Below, in pieces: positions 8,025 to 15,535 of a stretch of 64,000 nucleotides of DNA (positions are counted from its first letter, which is position 1; the number at the start of each line of letters is the position of its first letter). Made by a program: the position numbers and the translations under genes. Below the pieces are notes generated by a model, which was not told the DNA's origin, did no database searches, and worked only from the letters and a program-made list of their open reading frames with translations. Origin of the DNA: JACCQS01 sp963766765 (GTDB lineage Bacteria; Actinomycetota; Actinomycetes; Mycobacteriales; Geodermatophilaceae); assembly GCA_963766765.1 (NCBI GenBank), contig CAVYBR010000005.1, forward strand, positions 62,001 through 126,000. The letters run 5' to 3'.

Positions 8025-8711
8025 TCACGTTGTCGGCACCGGATCTTCACCCGACGGGGTCTCGGAGGGATCACTGCTCGAACAGGCGATGTCCGTCGGC
8101 GCCACCGGGGTCGCCAAGGCAATGGCGACCGCGTCGGGTGTGGCCAAGCTGACATATTCCGGGCCCAGGGCGATGTCGATGAGATCGTCGGAGCGGGTGT
8201 CCCGGACCAACGTGATGCCAGGGACGAACAGTGCGACGAATGCCGCCTTGTCCGCCCCCCGGGCGCCATGCCGCAGTTCCCCTACGCCGAGCACCGTGCG
8301 GCCACTTCGATCGTTGCCGGTCTCGGTGACCGGAAAGCCGCGCCCGACGAACTCTGCGGTCACCGCAGCGGCGAGGCCAGAAGTACCAGTGGCATTCAGA
8401 ACCCGAATGCGGATCGTGGCCGGGTCCATCGCGGTGACGGTCGGTGGCGTGGGGCAGACGTCGTCGGCACTCGAGCGCGCTTGATCGGTCTGCAGGACCT
8501 TGAACCACACGCCGAGGGCCACGACGGCCAGCACGACAAGGAAGATCAACGGGGGGATCGGTCGCCGTGACGTGATGCGTCGACGAACGGGCGGCCGGGC
8601 CTGTGCGGGACGCGGTGGCGCACCGGACACACCTGCGGGAGTGCCAGGTCGAACCGGCGGCGCAGTCCGGTAGCCGGGCGGCGGGACAGCCGGTTGGTAG
8701 TCGGAGGCCAT
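8025..8711 (-). CDS. LytR C-terminal-domain membrane protein
   Basis: This 228-residue protein has a Pro-rich, basic cytoplasmic N-terminus (1-50), one membrane span (about 54-70, PPLIFLVVLAVVALGVWF) and an extracytoplasmic LytR_C domain (RIRVLNATGTSGLA, about 102-116, onwards). LytR_C occurs at the end of LCP cell-wall ligases and as stand-alone single-pass proteins in actinobacteria; its role is thought to be envelope-related. The ATG at 8711 has a TAGTCT hexamer ten bases upstream. The gene is divergent from DUF4193 and 31 bp upstream of the C39-like gene, so the two may be co-transcribed. Confidence 0.8.
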   Translation of the reverse strand: MASDYQPAVPPPGYRTAPPVRPGTPAGVSGAPPRPAQARPPVRRRITSRRPIPPLIFLVVLAVVALGVWFKVLQTDQARSSADDVCPTPPTVTAMDPATIRIRVLNATGTSGLAAAVTAEFVGRGFPVTETGNDRSGRTVLGVGELRHGARGADKAAFVALFVPGITLVRDTRSDDLIDIALGPEYVSLATPDAVAIALATPVAPTDIACSSSDPSETPSGEDPVPTT

Positions 8712-8967
8712 GGTGCCGGTCAGACTAACGGTGCCCTCCGCGGGTCGCAGCTACGCGCATGTTGACCGGCGTTTGCAACGCAACTGCGGGCCGAGTCAGA
8801 CCGTTGCCGCCAGTTCGGGGTACATTCGCGCGCGCCCGCTCCTGTCGATGACATGCGTGGGCACAATTCGGAGCCTCACCGCGTTACCTATGCGCGGTGC
8901 TCGGGTCCGGGCACCGTTCGGACCGCCGCGAGGTGGCAGAGATTCCCCTGGAGGGGCGCATACCCAT

Positions 8968-9267
8968 ATGGCTACTGACTACGACGCGCCTCGTCGCAAT
9001 GAGGCCGACGAACTCGGCGAGGACTCGCTCGAGGAGCTCAAGGCTCGTCGGGCTGAAGCCCAAGCCGCTTCGGTCGACGTCGACGAGACCGATTTCAACG
9101 AAAGCCTGGAACTCCCCGGCGCGGACCTGTCCAACGAGGAACTGACAGTCCGCGTGTTGCCGAAGCAGGAAGACGAATTCACCTGTTCGTCCTGCTTCCT
9201 GGTTCATCACCGCAGCCGGCTGGCCGGCACCCGCAAGGGCGCTCCGATCTGCCGCGACTGCGCGTGA
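8968..9267 (+). CDS. DUF4193 zinc-ribbon protein
   Basis: This 99-residue actinobacterial protein begins MATDYDAPRRNE and ends in a zinc-ribbon-like pair of CxxC motifs (CSSC and CRDC). The middle is acidic (ELPGADLSNEE). Homologues lie near sigA and dut in mycobacteria and relatives; function is unknown, though the ribbon suggests binding to nucleic acid or the transcription machinery. The ATG at 8968 is preceded by GGAGGGG at 8950-8956 and by a noncoding stretch from 8712 that presumably holds divergent promoters. An upstream in-frame extension is not supported by any family member I know. Confidence 0.9.
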   Translation: MATDYDAPRRNEADELGEDSLEELKARRAEAQAASVDVDETDFNESLELPGADLSNEELTVRVLPKQEDEFTCSSCFLVHHRSRLAGTRKGAPICRDCA

Positions 9268-9315
9268 TTTCGTCCGGTGCCACGGCGACCGGAGGCTGAT
9301 CCAGCCGGCGGGCAG

Positions 9316-10140
9316 ATGTCCGATCAGTCGGACCCGCCCGCCGCGCTGAACAAGGCAGCCGCTGCGCTCAGCGAAGCGGTTGCCCGGCTGACCGCCGCAC
9401 CGGACTCCGCGGGCTCACCCGCGTCGAATGCTGCGCCGCACGAGAAGAAGAAGGTTGCCTCGGTCCTGCGCGGGGTCACCACAGGGATCGCCGCCGGCGC
9501 AAGGGCCGGCGGCAAGGGCGCGGTTGTCGGCACCACCTTCCTGACCGACTTGCTGACCACGACGGCCGCGAAGCTCCCGTTGCGGGACAAGGCCACCTTG
9601 TTGGAACAGCATCCTGAGGCAGACATCGAGGAGATCGTTGACGCTCTTGAGGCGGCAGCGGCGCGAGTCTGCGGCGCGATCGGCGCCGCTGCCGGAGGGC
9701 TGGCCGCCGCACAGTGGCTCGCGACACCAAGCCTGCTGGCCGTACCCGTGGAACTCGCCGCGGAAACGCTGCTCGTGTCAGCGGTGGAACTGAAACTGGT
9801 CGCCGAACTCCACGAGATCTACGACGCGCGACCGCCAGGTGAGCTCGGTGACCGCGCTGCGGCCTATCTGCGGTCCTGGACAGCCCAGCGAGGGCTCCGC
9901 GGCGACGGGCAGTCGGCAGGTTTGGCGGCCCAATTGGCCGCGGCCGGAACTGCGGCGCTGCGCAAGCGCATCACCGGTCGGCTGACCCGAAATCTCGGCT
10001 CCTTCCTGCCGTTCCTGGCTGGGGCCGTGATCGGCGCCCGCACGAATTTCTCCAGCACTCGCCGGCTCGGTTCGCGCCTGCGCGCCGACCTTGCCAGCCA
10101 TCCACAGGTCATCCCGAGCCAGCGGATCATCGAGCCTTAG
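9316..10140 (+). CDS. Hypothetical Ala-rich protein
   Basis: I do not recognise a named family. The 274 residues open with a Ser/Pro/Ala-rich tail (1-45), followed by KKVASVLRGVTTG and several Gly/Ala-rich hydrophobic helices (about 55-75, 120-145, 148-170) that could associate with membranes. A helical segment (VELKLVAELHEIYDA, about 168-182) and an amphipathic C-terminal part with RITGRLTRNLGSFLPFLAGAVIG follow; the pattern resembles EcsC-like proteins. The ATG at 9316 is preferred to a GTG at 9277 because the latter adds a charged extension with no ribosome site. It lies between DUF4193 and dut. Confidence 0.7.
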   Translation: MSDQSDPPAALNKAAAALSEAVARLTAAPDSAGSPASNAAPHEKKKVASVLRGVTTGIAAGARAGGKGAVVGTTFLTDLLTTTAAKLPLRDKATLLEQHPEADIEEIVDALEAAAARVCGAIGAAAGGLAAAQWLATPSLLAVPVELAAETLLVSAVELKLVAELHEIYDARPPGELGDRAAAYLRSWTAQRGLRGDGQSAGLAAQLAAAGTAALRKRITGRLTRNLGSFLPFLAGAVIGARTNFSSTRRLGSRLRADLASHPQVIPSQRIIEP

Positions 10141-10205
10141 CCGTGTCAGCCATGTCCCGACCGCAACGGGTTGGCCGGCCGACCTCCACCGGTAGCGTGC
10201 CGGGC

Positions 10206-10706
10206 GTGCCGGCAGCCGAGGAGAACGTTCAGGACCCGGGTCACGACAGAGCGCAACCCGTTGTGGCCGTACGGGTCTTCGGCGGCAGTCTGCCCGTTTA
10301 CGCGATGCCCGGGGATGCCGGCGCCGACCTGTCCATAGCCGAGGACGTCGAGCTCGCACCGGGCGAGCGAGCCCTGGTCGGGACAGGCATCGCGATCGCA
10401 CTGCCGACTGGCTATGCCGGCTTCGTGCACCCGCGGTCCGGCCTGGCGGCGCGGTCCGGGGTCAGCCTGGTCAACGCGCCGGGCACGATCGATGCGGGTT
10501 ACCGTGGCGAGATCAAACTGAATCTCATCAACCTCGACCCGCGCATGCCGGTCTCCCTGCGCCGTGGAGACCGAGTCGCCCAGCTGATCATCCAACCGGT
10601 CTCGACGGCCATCTTCAGCGAAACCGCGGAACTGCCAGAATCGGTGCGCGGCGATGCCGGGCACGGGTCCACCGGCGGCTCCGGTGGCTGGGATCAGGGG
10701 AGTTGA
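10206..10706 (+). CDS. dut: Deoxyuridine 5'-triphosphate nucleotidohydrolase (dUTPase)
   Basis: The enzyme hydrolyses dUTP to dUMP, keeping uracil out of DNA and feeding dTMP synthesis. All five trimeric dUTPase motifs are present: DAGADL (37-42), PRSGLA (76-81), GTIDAGYRGE (93-102), GDRVAQLI (121-128) and RGDAGHGSTGG (148-158). Histidine instead of phenylalanine in motif 5 is, as I recall, usual for the mycobacterial enzyme. I chose the GTG at 10206 (166 residues) because TAGCGT at 10193-10198 lies 7 nt before it, as in other leaderless genes here; a GTG at 10143 would add 21 poorly conserved residues. DUF3710 follows after 6 bp, likely in one transcript. Confidence 0.93.
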   Translation: MPAAEENVQDPGHDRAQPVVAVRVFGGSLPVYAMPGDAGADLSIAEDVELAPGERALVGTGIAIALPTGYAGFVHPRSGLAARSGVSLVNAPGTIDAGYRGEIKLNLINLDPRMPVSLRRGDRVAQLIIQPVSTAIFSETAELPESVRGDAGHGSTGGSGGWDQGS

Positions 10707-10712
10707 GTCTGG

Positions 10713-11423
10713 ATGCCGTTCGGTCGTAAACGTCGGCTTGATCGCAGCGTGCGCGAGCGTGGTGTCGCGCCCGAGGTCGAGGGCCGGCACGTCGATGACG
10801 AGCGCGAACCGACCACCGGCCCATTCGATGTCGCCGATGCGGCCGACGACGATCTCGAACGCGCCGACTTCGGGGCGATGCTGATCCCCAAGACCGCCGG
10901 GAACGATCTCCGGGTCAGCCTGGACGCCAAGGGCCGGGTGGTCTCGGTGTCGGTGGTGAACGGGGATTCGGCTATGCAGATCGGCGTCTACGCAGCGCCG
11001 CGTGATGCGGCCATCTGGCCGGATCTGCGACCTGAGCTGGCCAAGTCGATCAGCAGTCAGGGGGGCCGGGCAAGTGAGTCCGAGGGTCTGTTCGGCCCGG
11101 AGCTCAATGCCGAGCTGGCGCCACCGCGCACCGGCGGCAAGGACAGCGGCAAGGGCCCCCGCCGCCCGGCGCGCTTCCTCGGCGTGGACGGACCCCGGTG
11201 GTTCCTCCGAGCGGTCCTCACCGGCCCGGCGGCCAGAGACGAGGACGCCGCCGCAGAGTTGCTGGAGGCGCTGCGCGGGGTGATCGTCGTACGCGGGTCG
11301 GAACCGCGACCGGTACGGGAAGCGCTGCCCCTCAAGTTGCCGGCGGACATGGCCGAACAGCTGGGTCAGCAGGTCGAGGGCGATGCGGAAGAGGCGCCGT
11401 CGCTGCCGACCTTCACGATCTGA
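10713..11423 (+). CDS. DUF3710 protein
   Basis: This 236-residue protein matches the actinobacterial DUF3710 family: basic N-terminus (MPFGRKRR), acidic linker, then GPFDVADA and an alpha/beta domain with FGAMLIPK, MQIGVYAAPRDAAIW and GVDGPRWFLRAVLTGPAA. The C-terminus has LRGVIVVRGSEPRPVREALPLKLP. Function is unknown. Its position directly after dut is conserved in mycobacteria and relatives. It is probably co-transcribed with dut and may read on into the gene at 11444. No signal peptide or membrane segment is seen. Confidence 0.9.
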   Translation: MPFGRKRRLDRSVRERGVAPEVEGRHVDDEREPTTGPFDVADAADDDLERADFGAMLIPKTAGNDLRVSLDAKGRVVSVSVVNGDSAMQIGVYAAPRDAAIWPDLRPELAKSISSQGGRASESEGLFGPELNAELAPPRTGGKDSGKGPRRPARFLGVDGPRWFLRAVLTGPAARDEDAAAELLEALRGVIVVRGSEPRPVREALPLKLPADMAEQLGQQVEGDAEEAPSLPTFTI

Positions 11424-11443
11424 CCCACCGAGCTGTCCCGGCT

Positions 11444-12181
11444 GTGGCGAAGAGCGCGTCGTTTGCAGCGATACAGGCGGCGCTGGCCGCACAGTGGTCC
11501 CGGCTGGTCGAAGCCTTCGCCGTTGCTGATCCGACGGCCGCGAGCCGCATTCCGGCCTGGTCGGTGGCCGATCTCGAGCGGCATCTCGCACAGACGGCGC
11601 AGAGCCTGGGTCGGATGGCGACCGCACCGCCGGCCGCCGGAACGGTGACCGGACTCCGGGAGTGGGCGGCTGCCCTCCCCGGACTGACCGACAGTGTGGC
11701 CCAGCGAGTGGCCGCGGAGCCGGCCCAACGGCTGGCCGACATAGTGCCTACGACGCTGGCGGTCCTCGCCACGGCGGATCCGCAGCACCGGGTCCGTCAG
11801 CTGACGGGGACCCATCACCTCGCCACGGCGACGCTGTTCCGGTTGATCGAAGGGGTCGTGCACAGCCTGGATCTGCCCGACCCGCCCGAGCCCGATCGGC
11901 ATGCCCGGCGCATCGTCGTACGGGCTTTCGCCGATCTCCTCGCCAGCCAGAACCCCGGCCGCAGCGTAGAACTGCGAATCCCGCCGGATGCCGCTGTTCA
12001 GCTCATCGAAGGTCCGCGGCACACCCGGGGAACGCCGGCCGGCGTCGTGGAGACCGATCCGACGACCTTCCTGCTCCTGGCCACCGGACGCATGACGTGG
12101 ACTGCGGCAAGAGAGCAGGGCCGGCTGCGCGCCAGTGGGAACCGCACCGATCTCTCGGAGTTTCTGCCGCTGCTGCACTGA
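11444..12181 (+). CDS. Mycothiol maleylpyruvate isomerase/DinB-fold family protein
   Basis: The 245-residue protein resembles the MDMPI N-terminal (DinB-like four-helix) family with a sterol-carrier-like C-terminal half. WSVADLERHLAQTAQSLGRM (about 40-59) corresponds to the first metal-binding helix, and LFRLIEGVVHSLDLPDP (about 133-149) carries the second conserved histidine (VHSLDL). Such proteins are often unannotated thiol-dependent enzymes or small-molecule binders in actinobacteria. The GTG at 11444 was chosen, 20 bp after the DUF3710 stop, because the domain starts right after it. The exact reaction cannot be inferred. Confidence 0.7.
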   Translation: MAKSASFAAIQAALAAQWSRLVEAFAVADPTAASRIPAWSVADLERHLAQTAQSLGRMATAPPAAGTVTGLREWAAALPGLTDSVAQRVAAEPAQRLADIVPTTLAVLATADPQHRVRQLTGTHHLATATLFRLIEGVVHSLDLPDPPEPDRHARRIVVRAFADLLASQNPGRSVELRIPPDAAVQLIEGPRHTRGTPAGVVETDPTTFLLLATGRMTWTAAREQGRLRASGNRTDLSEFLPLLH

Positions 12182-12196
12182 GGCACACTCGCCCCC

Positions 12197-12979
12197 GTGG
12201 GCATGACGCTGCGGTACGGACCGGACCCTTCGCAATTCGCGGAACTGACCCTGCCGGCCAGTGCCGACGGTCCGGTACCGGTCGCCGTCGTCATCCATGG
12301 TGGATTCTGGCGCTCGGCCTACGGCCTCGAGCTCGGCCGCCCGCTTGCCGTGACGCTGGCCGGGCGCGGGTGGGCGGCGCTCAATCTCGAGTACCGACGG
12401 GTGGGCAACGGCGGCGGCTATCCCGCAACGCTGACTGACGTCGCCGCGGGCATCGATCTGCTCGCCGATGCCGGACAGTCCGCGGCGCGCGCGCAGGATC
12501 TGGAACTCGACCTCGCGAAGGTGGTGACCATCGGGCACTCCGCCGGTGGTCACTTGGCGGCCTGGGCCGCGACCCGCGCTGGACAGGACCCGCAGAGCCC
12601 GGGCGCGAATCCCGCAGTCAAGGTCACCGCAGTCGTATCCCAGGCCGGAGTGCTCGACCTGCGAGCCTGCGCCCGGGACGGTCTTGGCGCCCGCGCCGCG
12701 CACGCATTCCTCGGCGGCGGACCGGCGCAGGTACCTGAGCGGTACAGCCGGGCCAGCCCAATCGAGCGGCTCCCGTTCGGCGTGCCGACGTTGTGCGTGC
12801 ACGCTCCGGACGATGCCAATGTGCCGATCAGCCAGAGCGAGGCGTTCGTCGCTGCCGCGAGGGCGTCCGGTGATGACGCCGAACTGGTCAGGAGCCACGG
12901 AGATCACTTCGCCGTGATCGATGCCGATGATCCGTCGTGGATCTTCGTCCTGGACTGGATCGACCGGCGGGTCCGATGA
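12197..12979 (+). CDS. Alpha/beta hydrolase (arylformamidase/BD-FAE-like)
   Basis: The 260-residue protein shows the oxyanion motif HGGFW (about 35-39), the nucleophile elbow GHSAGGH (about 114-120), a later acid in HAPDDANVP and a histidine in SHGDHFAVID. That is a complete Ser-Asp-His triad of the esterase/lipase type, similar to kynurenine formamidases of the HGGxW type. No signal peptide is present. It lies 15 bp after the previous gene and could be the counterpart of the 'alanine-rich' Rv2695 in the syntenic mycobacterial region (from memory). The natural substrate is unknown. Confidence 0.85.
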   Translation: MGMTLRYGPDPSQFAELTLPASADGPVPVAVVIHGGFWRSAYGLELGRPLAVTLAGRGWAALNLEYRRVGNGGGYPATLTDVAAGIDLLADAGQSAARAQDLELDLAKVVTIGHSAGGHLAAWAATRAGQDPQSPGANPAVKVTAVVSQAGVLDLRACARDGLGARAAHAFLGGGPAQVPERYSRASPIERLPFGVPTLCVHAPDDANVPISQSEAFVAAARASGDDAELVRSHGDHFAVIDADDPSWIFVLDWIDRRVR

Positions 12980-13030
12980 GCCAGTCAGAGTGCGCCCCCG
13001 GTTGGCCGAAGTCGTACGCTGGTTTCGTGA

Positions 13031-13420
13031 GTGACTGTGACTGAGACGACGCAAGAGAGCGGCAGCTGGTTGTCGCGGGGACTGCGTCGCCTGACGGCCC
13101 ACCCCGTTGAACTCGACGCCACCGAGCTGCTCTCGGAGGTCCGCAAAACCGGCTGCCAACCGGTCGCGCAGTGCCAGCGCAGCAAAGTGGTGACGGTGAC
13201 CGGACGATTGAGCACGGTCGTCTACTTGCCGCAGGGCAGCGTGCCGACCCTCGAGGCCGAGCTCTATGACGGTTCTGGGTCTCTGACACTCGTCTGGCTC
13301 GGCCGACGTCGGATCGCGGGCATCGAGCCGGGTCGAGTGCTGACCGCGCGAGGTCGGATCGCCGAACAACGCGGGCGAGAGGTCATCTACAACCCGTGGT
13401 ACGAACTGAGCCCGGCGTGA
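13031..13420 (+). CDS. OB-fold nucleic-acid-binding domain protein
   Basis: This 129-residue protein consists mainly of an OB-fold: VVTVTGRLSTVVYLP (about 55-69), LEAELYDGSGSLTLVWLGRRRIAG and GRVLTARGRIA, as in RecG/aminoacyl-tRNA-type nucleic acid binding domains. It is a conserved actinobacterial gene next to DUF3159 and trkA. The start could be the GTG at 13031 or 13037. A TACGCT hexamer at 13015-13020 points to transcription starting near 13027, where a five-codon frame overlaps the start (reported separately). DUF3159 follows after 9 bp, so the two are likely one transcript. Confidence 0.85.
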   Translation: MTVTETTQESGSWLSRGLRRLTAHPVELDATELLSEVRKTGCQPVAQCQRSKVVTVTGRLSTVVYLPQGSVPTLEAELYDGSGSLTLVWLGRRRIAGIEPGRVLTARGRIAEQRGREVIYNPWYELSPA

Positions 13421-13429
13421 GGGCATCGG

Positions 13430-14143
13430 GTGCCTGATCCCGAATCCGTTCCTGAGCCTGCTGATCCTCCCGCGCAGCCGGTCGCCCGTCGGCCCATGGT
13501 CGACCGGCAGGAGATCATCAGCCAGATCGGCGGGGTACGCGGGCTGATCGACTCCGGACTGCCGATCATCGTCTTCATCACGGTGAACGCGTTCACATCT
13601 CTCCAGGTGGCACTCTGGAGTGCGCTCGCAGCTGGTGGGGTCCTGTTTCTACTGCGGCTTGCCCGGCGGGAGAATGTCCAGCAGGCGATCTCCGGTTTCC
13701 TCGGCGTGGCCCTCGCTGCATTCATCGCCGGACAGACCGGGGAGGCGAGGGACTTCTTCTTGCCCTCCCTGTGGTCCACCGCGGGATTCGGGCTCGCCTT
13801 CCTCATCTCGGTTGTCCTACGTTGGCCGCTGATTGGCGTCATCGCGGAATTCCTATGGCCGACAGCGGCTTTAGCGGATCCCCGAGGCTGGCGATCCGAT
13901 CGTCGGCTGATGCGGACCTACACCTGGTTGACCGTGATGTGGGCAGCCGTCTACTGCCTTCGGATCGCCATCCAGGGATCGCTCTATCTGGCCAATGAAG
14001 TGACTCTGCTGGGCACGACTCGACTGATCATGGGTTGGCCGTTGACGGCGATCGAGGCCCTGGTGACGGTCTACCTCGTGCGTCGCGTCCGACACCGCGT
14101 CACTGACGTTGAGGTCGCTTCTCCTTGGGATCAGCCGGCGTAA
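13430..14143 (+). CDS. DUF3159 integral membrane protein
   Basis: The 237-residue protein fits DUF3159: a Pro-rich cytoplasmic start, then IISQIGGVRGLIDSGLPIIVF and five to six hydrophobic spans (about 40-58, 62-80, 88-106, 120-142, 160-182, 195-215). Function is unknown; in actinobacteria it occurs with the OB-fold protein and the TrkA pair, suggesting an envelope or ion-homeostasis role. Its last 44 bp overlap the 3' end of the convergent trkA gene. The GTG start follows the OB-fold stop closely. Confidence 0.88.
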   Translation: MPDPESVPEPADPPAQPVARRPMVDRQEIISQIGGVRGLIDSGLPIIVFITVNAFTSLQVALWSALAAGGVLFLLRLARRENVQQAISGFLGVALAAFIAGQTGEARDFFLPSLWSTAGFGLAFLISVVLRWPLIGVIAEFLWPTAALADPRGWRSDRRLMRTYTWLTVMWAAVYCLRIAIQGSLYLANEVTLLGTTRLIMGWPLTAIEALVTVYLVRRVRHRVTDVEVASPWDQPA

Positions 14144-14789
14144 GCAGCAGCTGCAATTCCTGCTCGACCTCCTCGGAGGCGACGAAGAGCAGCTCGTCGG
14201 CAGCTTCGAGCGGTTCGTCGGGGGTGGGCACGATCACCCGCTTGCCGCGCAGCACTGTGACCAATGCCGCGTCGCGGGGCAGCGACAGATCGCCCACCGT
14301 CCGGCCGACGTAGGGCGTCCCCTCCGCGAGCGTGATCTCGACGAGATTCGCCTGGCCGTGCCGGAACGTCATCAGCCGTACGAGGTCCCCGACGGTGACG
14401 GCTTCCTCGACGAGTGCGGCAAGCACACGCGGGGAGGATACGGAAACGTCGACCCCCCACGACTCGTCGAAAAGCCACTCGTTGCGGGGGTCGTTCACCC
14501 GAGCGACGACCCTGGGAACCGCGAACTCCGTTTTGGCCAGCAGCGAGACGACGAGATTGACCTTGTCGTCACCAGTCGCGGCGATCACGACGTCACATCG
14601 CGACAGCTCGGCATCCTCGAGCTCGGCCAGCTCACAGGCGTCAGCCTGGACCCACTCGGCGTCGGGCACCTCAGCTGTCTTCATCGCCGATGCCTTGCGT
14701 TCGATCAGCAGGACTTCGTGGCCGTTGTGGACGAGCTCCTGTGCGATGGATCGGCCGACAGCTCCGGCACCGGCGATGGCGACCCGCAT
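14100..14789 (-). CDS. trkA: TrkA-type K+ channel/transporter regulatory protein (CeoC-like)
   Basis: This 229-residue cytoplasmic regulator has an RCK_N Rossmann domain (VAIAGAGAVGRSIAQEL, residues 3-19; acidic ribose-binding position near E30) and an RCK_C domain from about residue 135 (VEITLAEGTPYVGRTVGDLSLP). It binds nucleotides and gates K+ uptake. Its ATG overlaps the stop of the upstream paralogue by one base (TGATG), so the two are co-translated and probably form a hetero-complex, as proposed for mycobacterial CeoB/CeoC. The 3' end overlaps the convergent DUF3159 gene by 44 bp. Confidence 0.92.
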   Translation of the reverse strand: MRVAIAGAGAVGRSIAQELVHNGHEVLLIERKASAMKTAEVPDAEWVQADACELAELEDAELSRCDVVIAATGDDKVNLVVSLLAKTEFAVPRVVARVNDPRNEWLFDESWGVDVSVSSPRVLAALVEEAVTVGDLVRLMTFRHGQANLVEITLAEGTPYVGRTVGDLSLPRDAALVTVLRGKRVIVPTPDEPLEAADELLFVASEEVEQELQLLLTPADPKEKRPQRQ

Positions 14790-15454
14790 CAGTGGCCTCG
14801 GTCCGGGGGCTCCGCGGCCACATCAGCAACCTGTTCGGCGTCAGCGGCGCGGGCTAGTACGACCACCTGATCGCCTGACTGCACAACCGTGTTCGCAGTG
14901 GGGAGAACCGACGCGCCGAACCGGTTCACGTAGGCAGCACGCGCGCCGGTCACTGCTTCGAGTTCGCTCAGGCGACCGCCGACCCAGCCTTCGTGCACCG
15001 GAATCTGGACCAGTACGACATCACCAGGCGGAGTGCGCCAAAGCTCAGTGGGTTCATCCTCGAGCAGCACCCTCATGAACCGGTCCACCGTCCACGGCAC
15101 AGTTGCCACCGTCGGAATACCAAGCCGTTCATAGACCTCCGCCCGTTTCGGGTCATAGATTCGGGCCACCACATGGTCGATGCCGAACTGCTCGCGCGCG
15201 ACGCGGGCGGCGAGGATGTTGGAGTTGTCCCCACTGCTGACCGCAGCGAACGCCCCCGCCTCGGCGATACCAGCTTCAGTGAGCGTGTTTCGGTCGAATC
15301 CCATCCCGGTCACCTGCCTGCCGGTGAACTCCGGGCCAAGCCTGCGGAATGCGTCCTCGTCCTGATCGATGACTGCCACGGTGTGCCCCTGTCGCTGCAG
15401 CCGACGGGCGAGGCTCGACCCGACCCGTCCGCACCCCATCACGACGATGTGCAT
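14789..15454 (-). CDS. trkA: TrkA-type K+ channel/transporter regulatory protein (CeoB-like)
   Basis: The 221-residue paralogue of the next gene begins directly with MHIVVMGCGRVGSSLARRL (GxGxxG nucleotide-binding motif) followed by VIDQDEDAF; RCK_C lies at the end (RLSELEAVTGARAAYVNRFG). The ATG at 15454 is preceded by a G-rich stretch; a longer frame upstream has no family support. It is divergently transcribed from the K+ permease gene at 15536 with only about 80 bp between starts, so the two units probably share a control region and act together. Confidence 0.92.
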   Translation of the reverse strand: MHIVVMGCGRVGSSLARRLQRQGHTVAVIDQDEDAFRRLGPEFTGRQVTGMGFDRNTLTEAGIAEAGAFAAVSSGDNSNILAARVAREQFGIDHVVARIYDPKRAEVYERLGIPTVATVPWTVDRFMRVLLEDEPTELWRTPPGDVVLVQIPVHEGWVGGRLSELEAVTGARAAYVNRFGASVLPTANTVVQSGDQVVVLARAADAEQVADVAAEPPDRGH

Positions 15455-15535
15455 GTGCCCCCCCGACAGAGCCGATGACAGTGGTCCTGGATCACGGCGC
15501 GAACGTACACCGCTGTGGACGTAGGCTTCGCCGCC

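Noticed and set aside
11366..13426. 686-codon minus-strand frame across DUF3710 to the OB-fold gene
   Set aside because: It spans several real plus-strand genes with clear domains; its sequence is Arg/Gly/His-rich with no recognisable family, as expected for the antisense of high-GC codons.
15455..15535. c-di-AMP (ydaO) riboswitch before the KimA-like gene
   Set aside because: Only about 80 bp lie between the divergent starts and the transcript appears leaderless, leaving no room for the aptamer.
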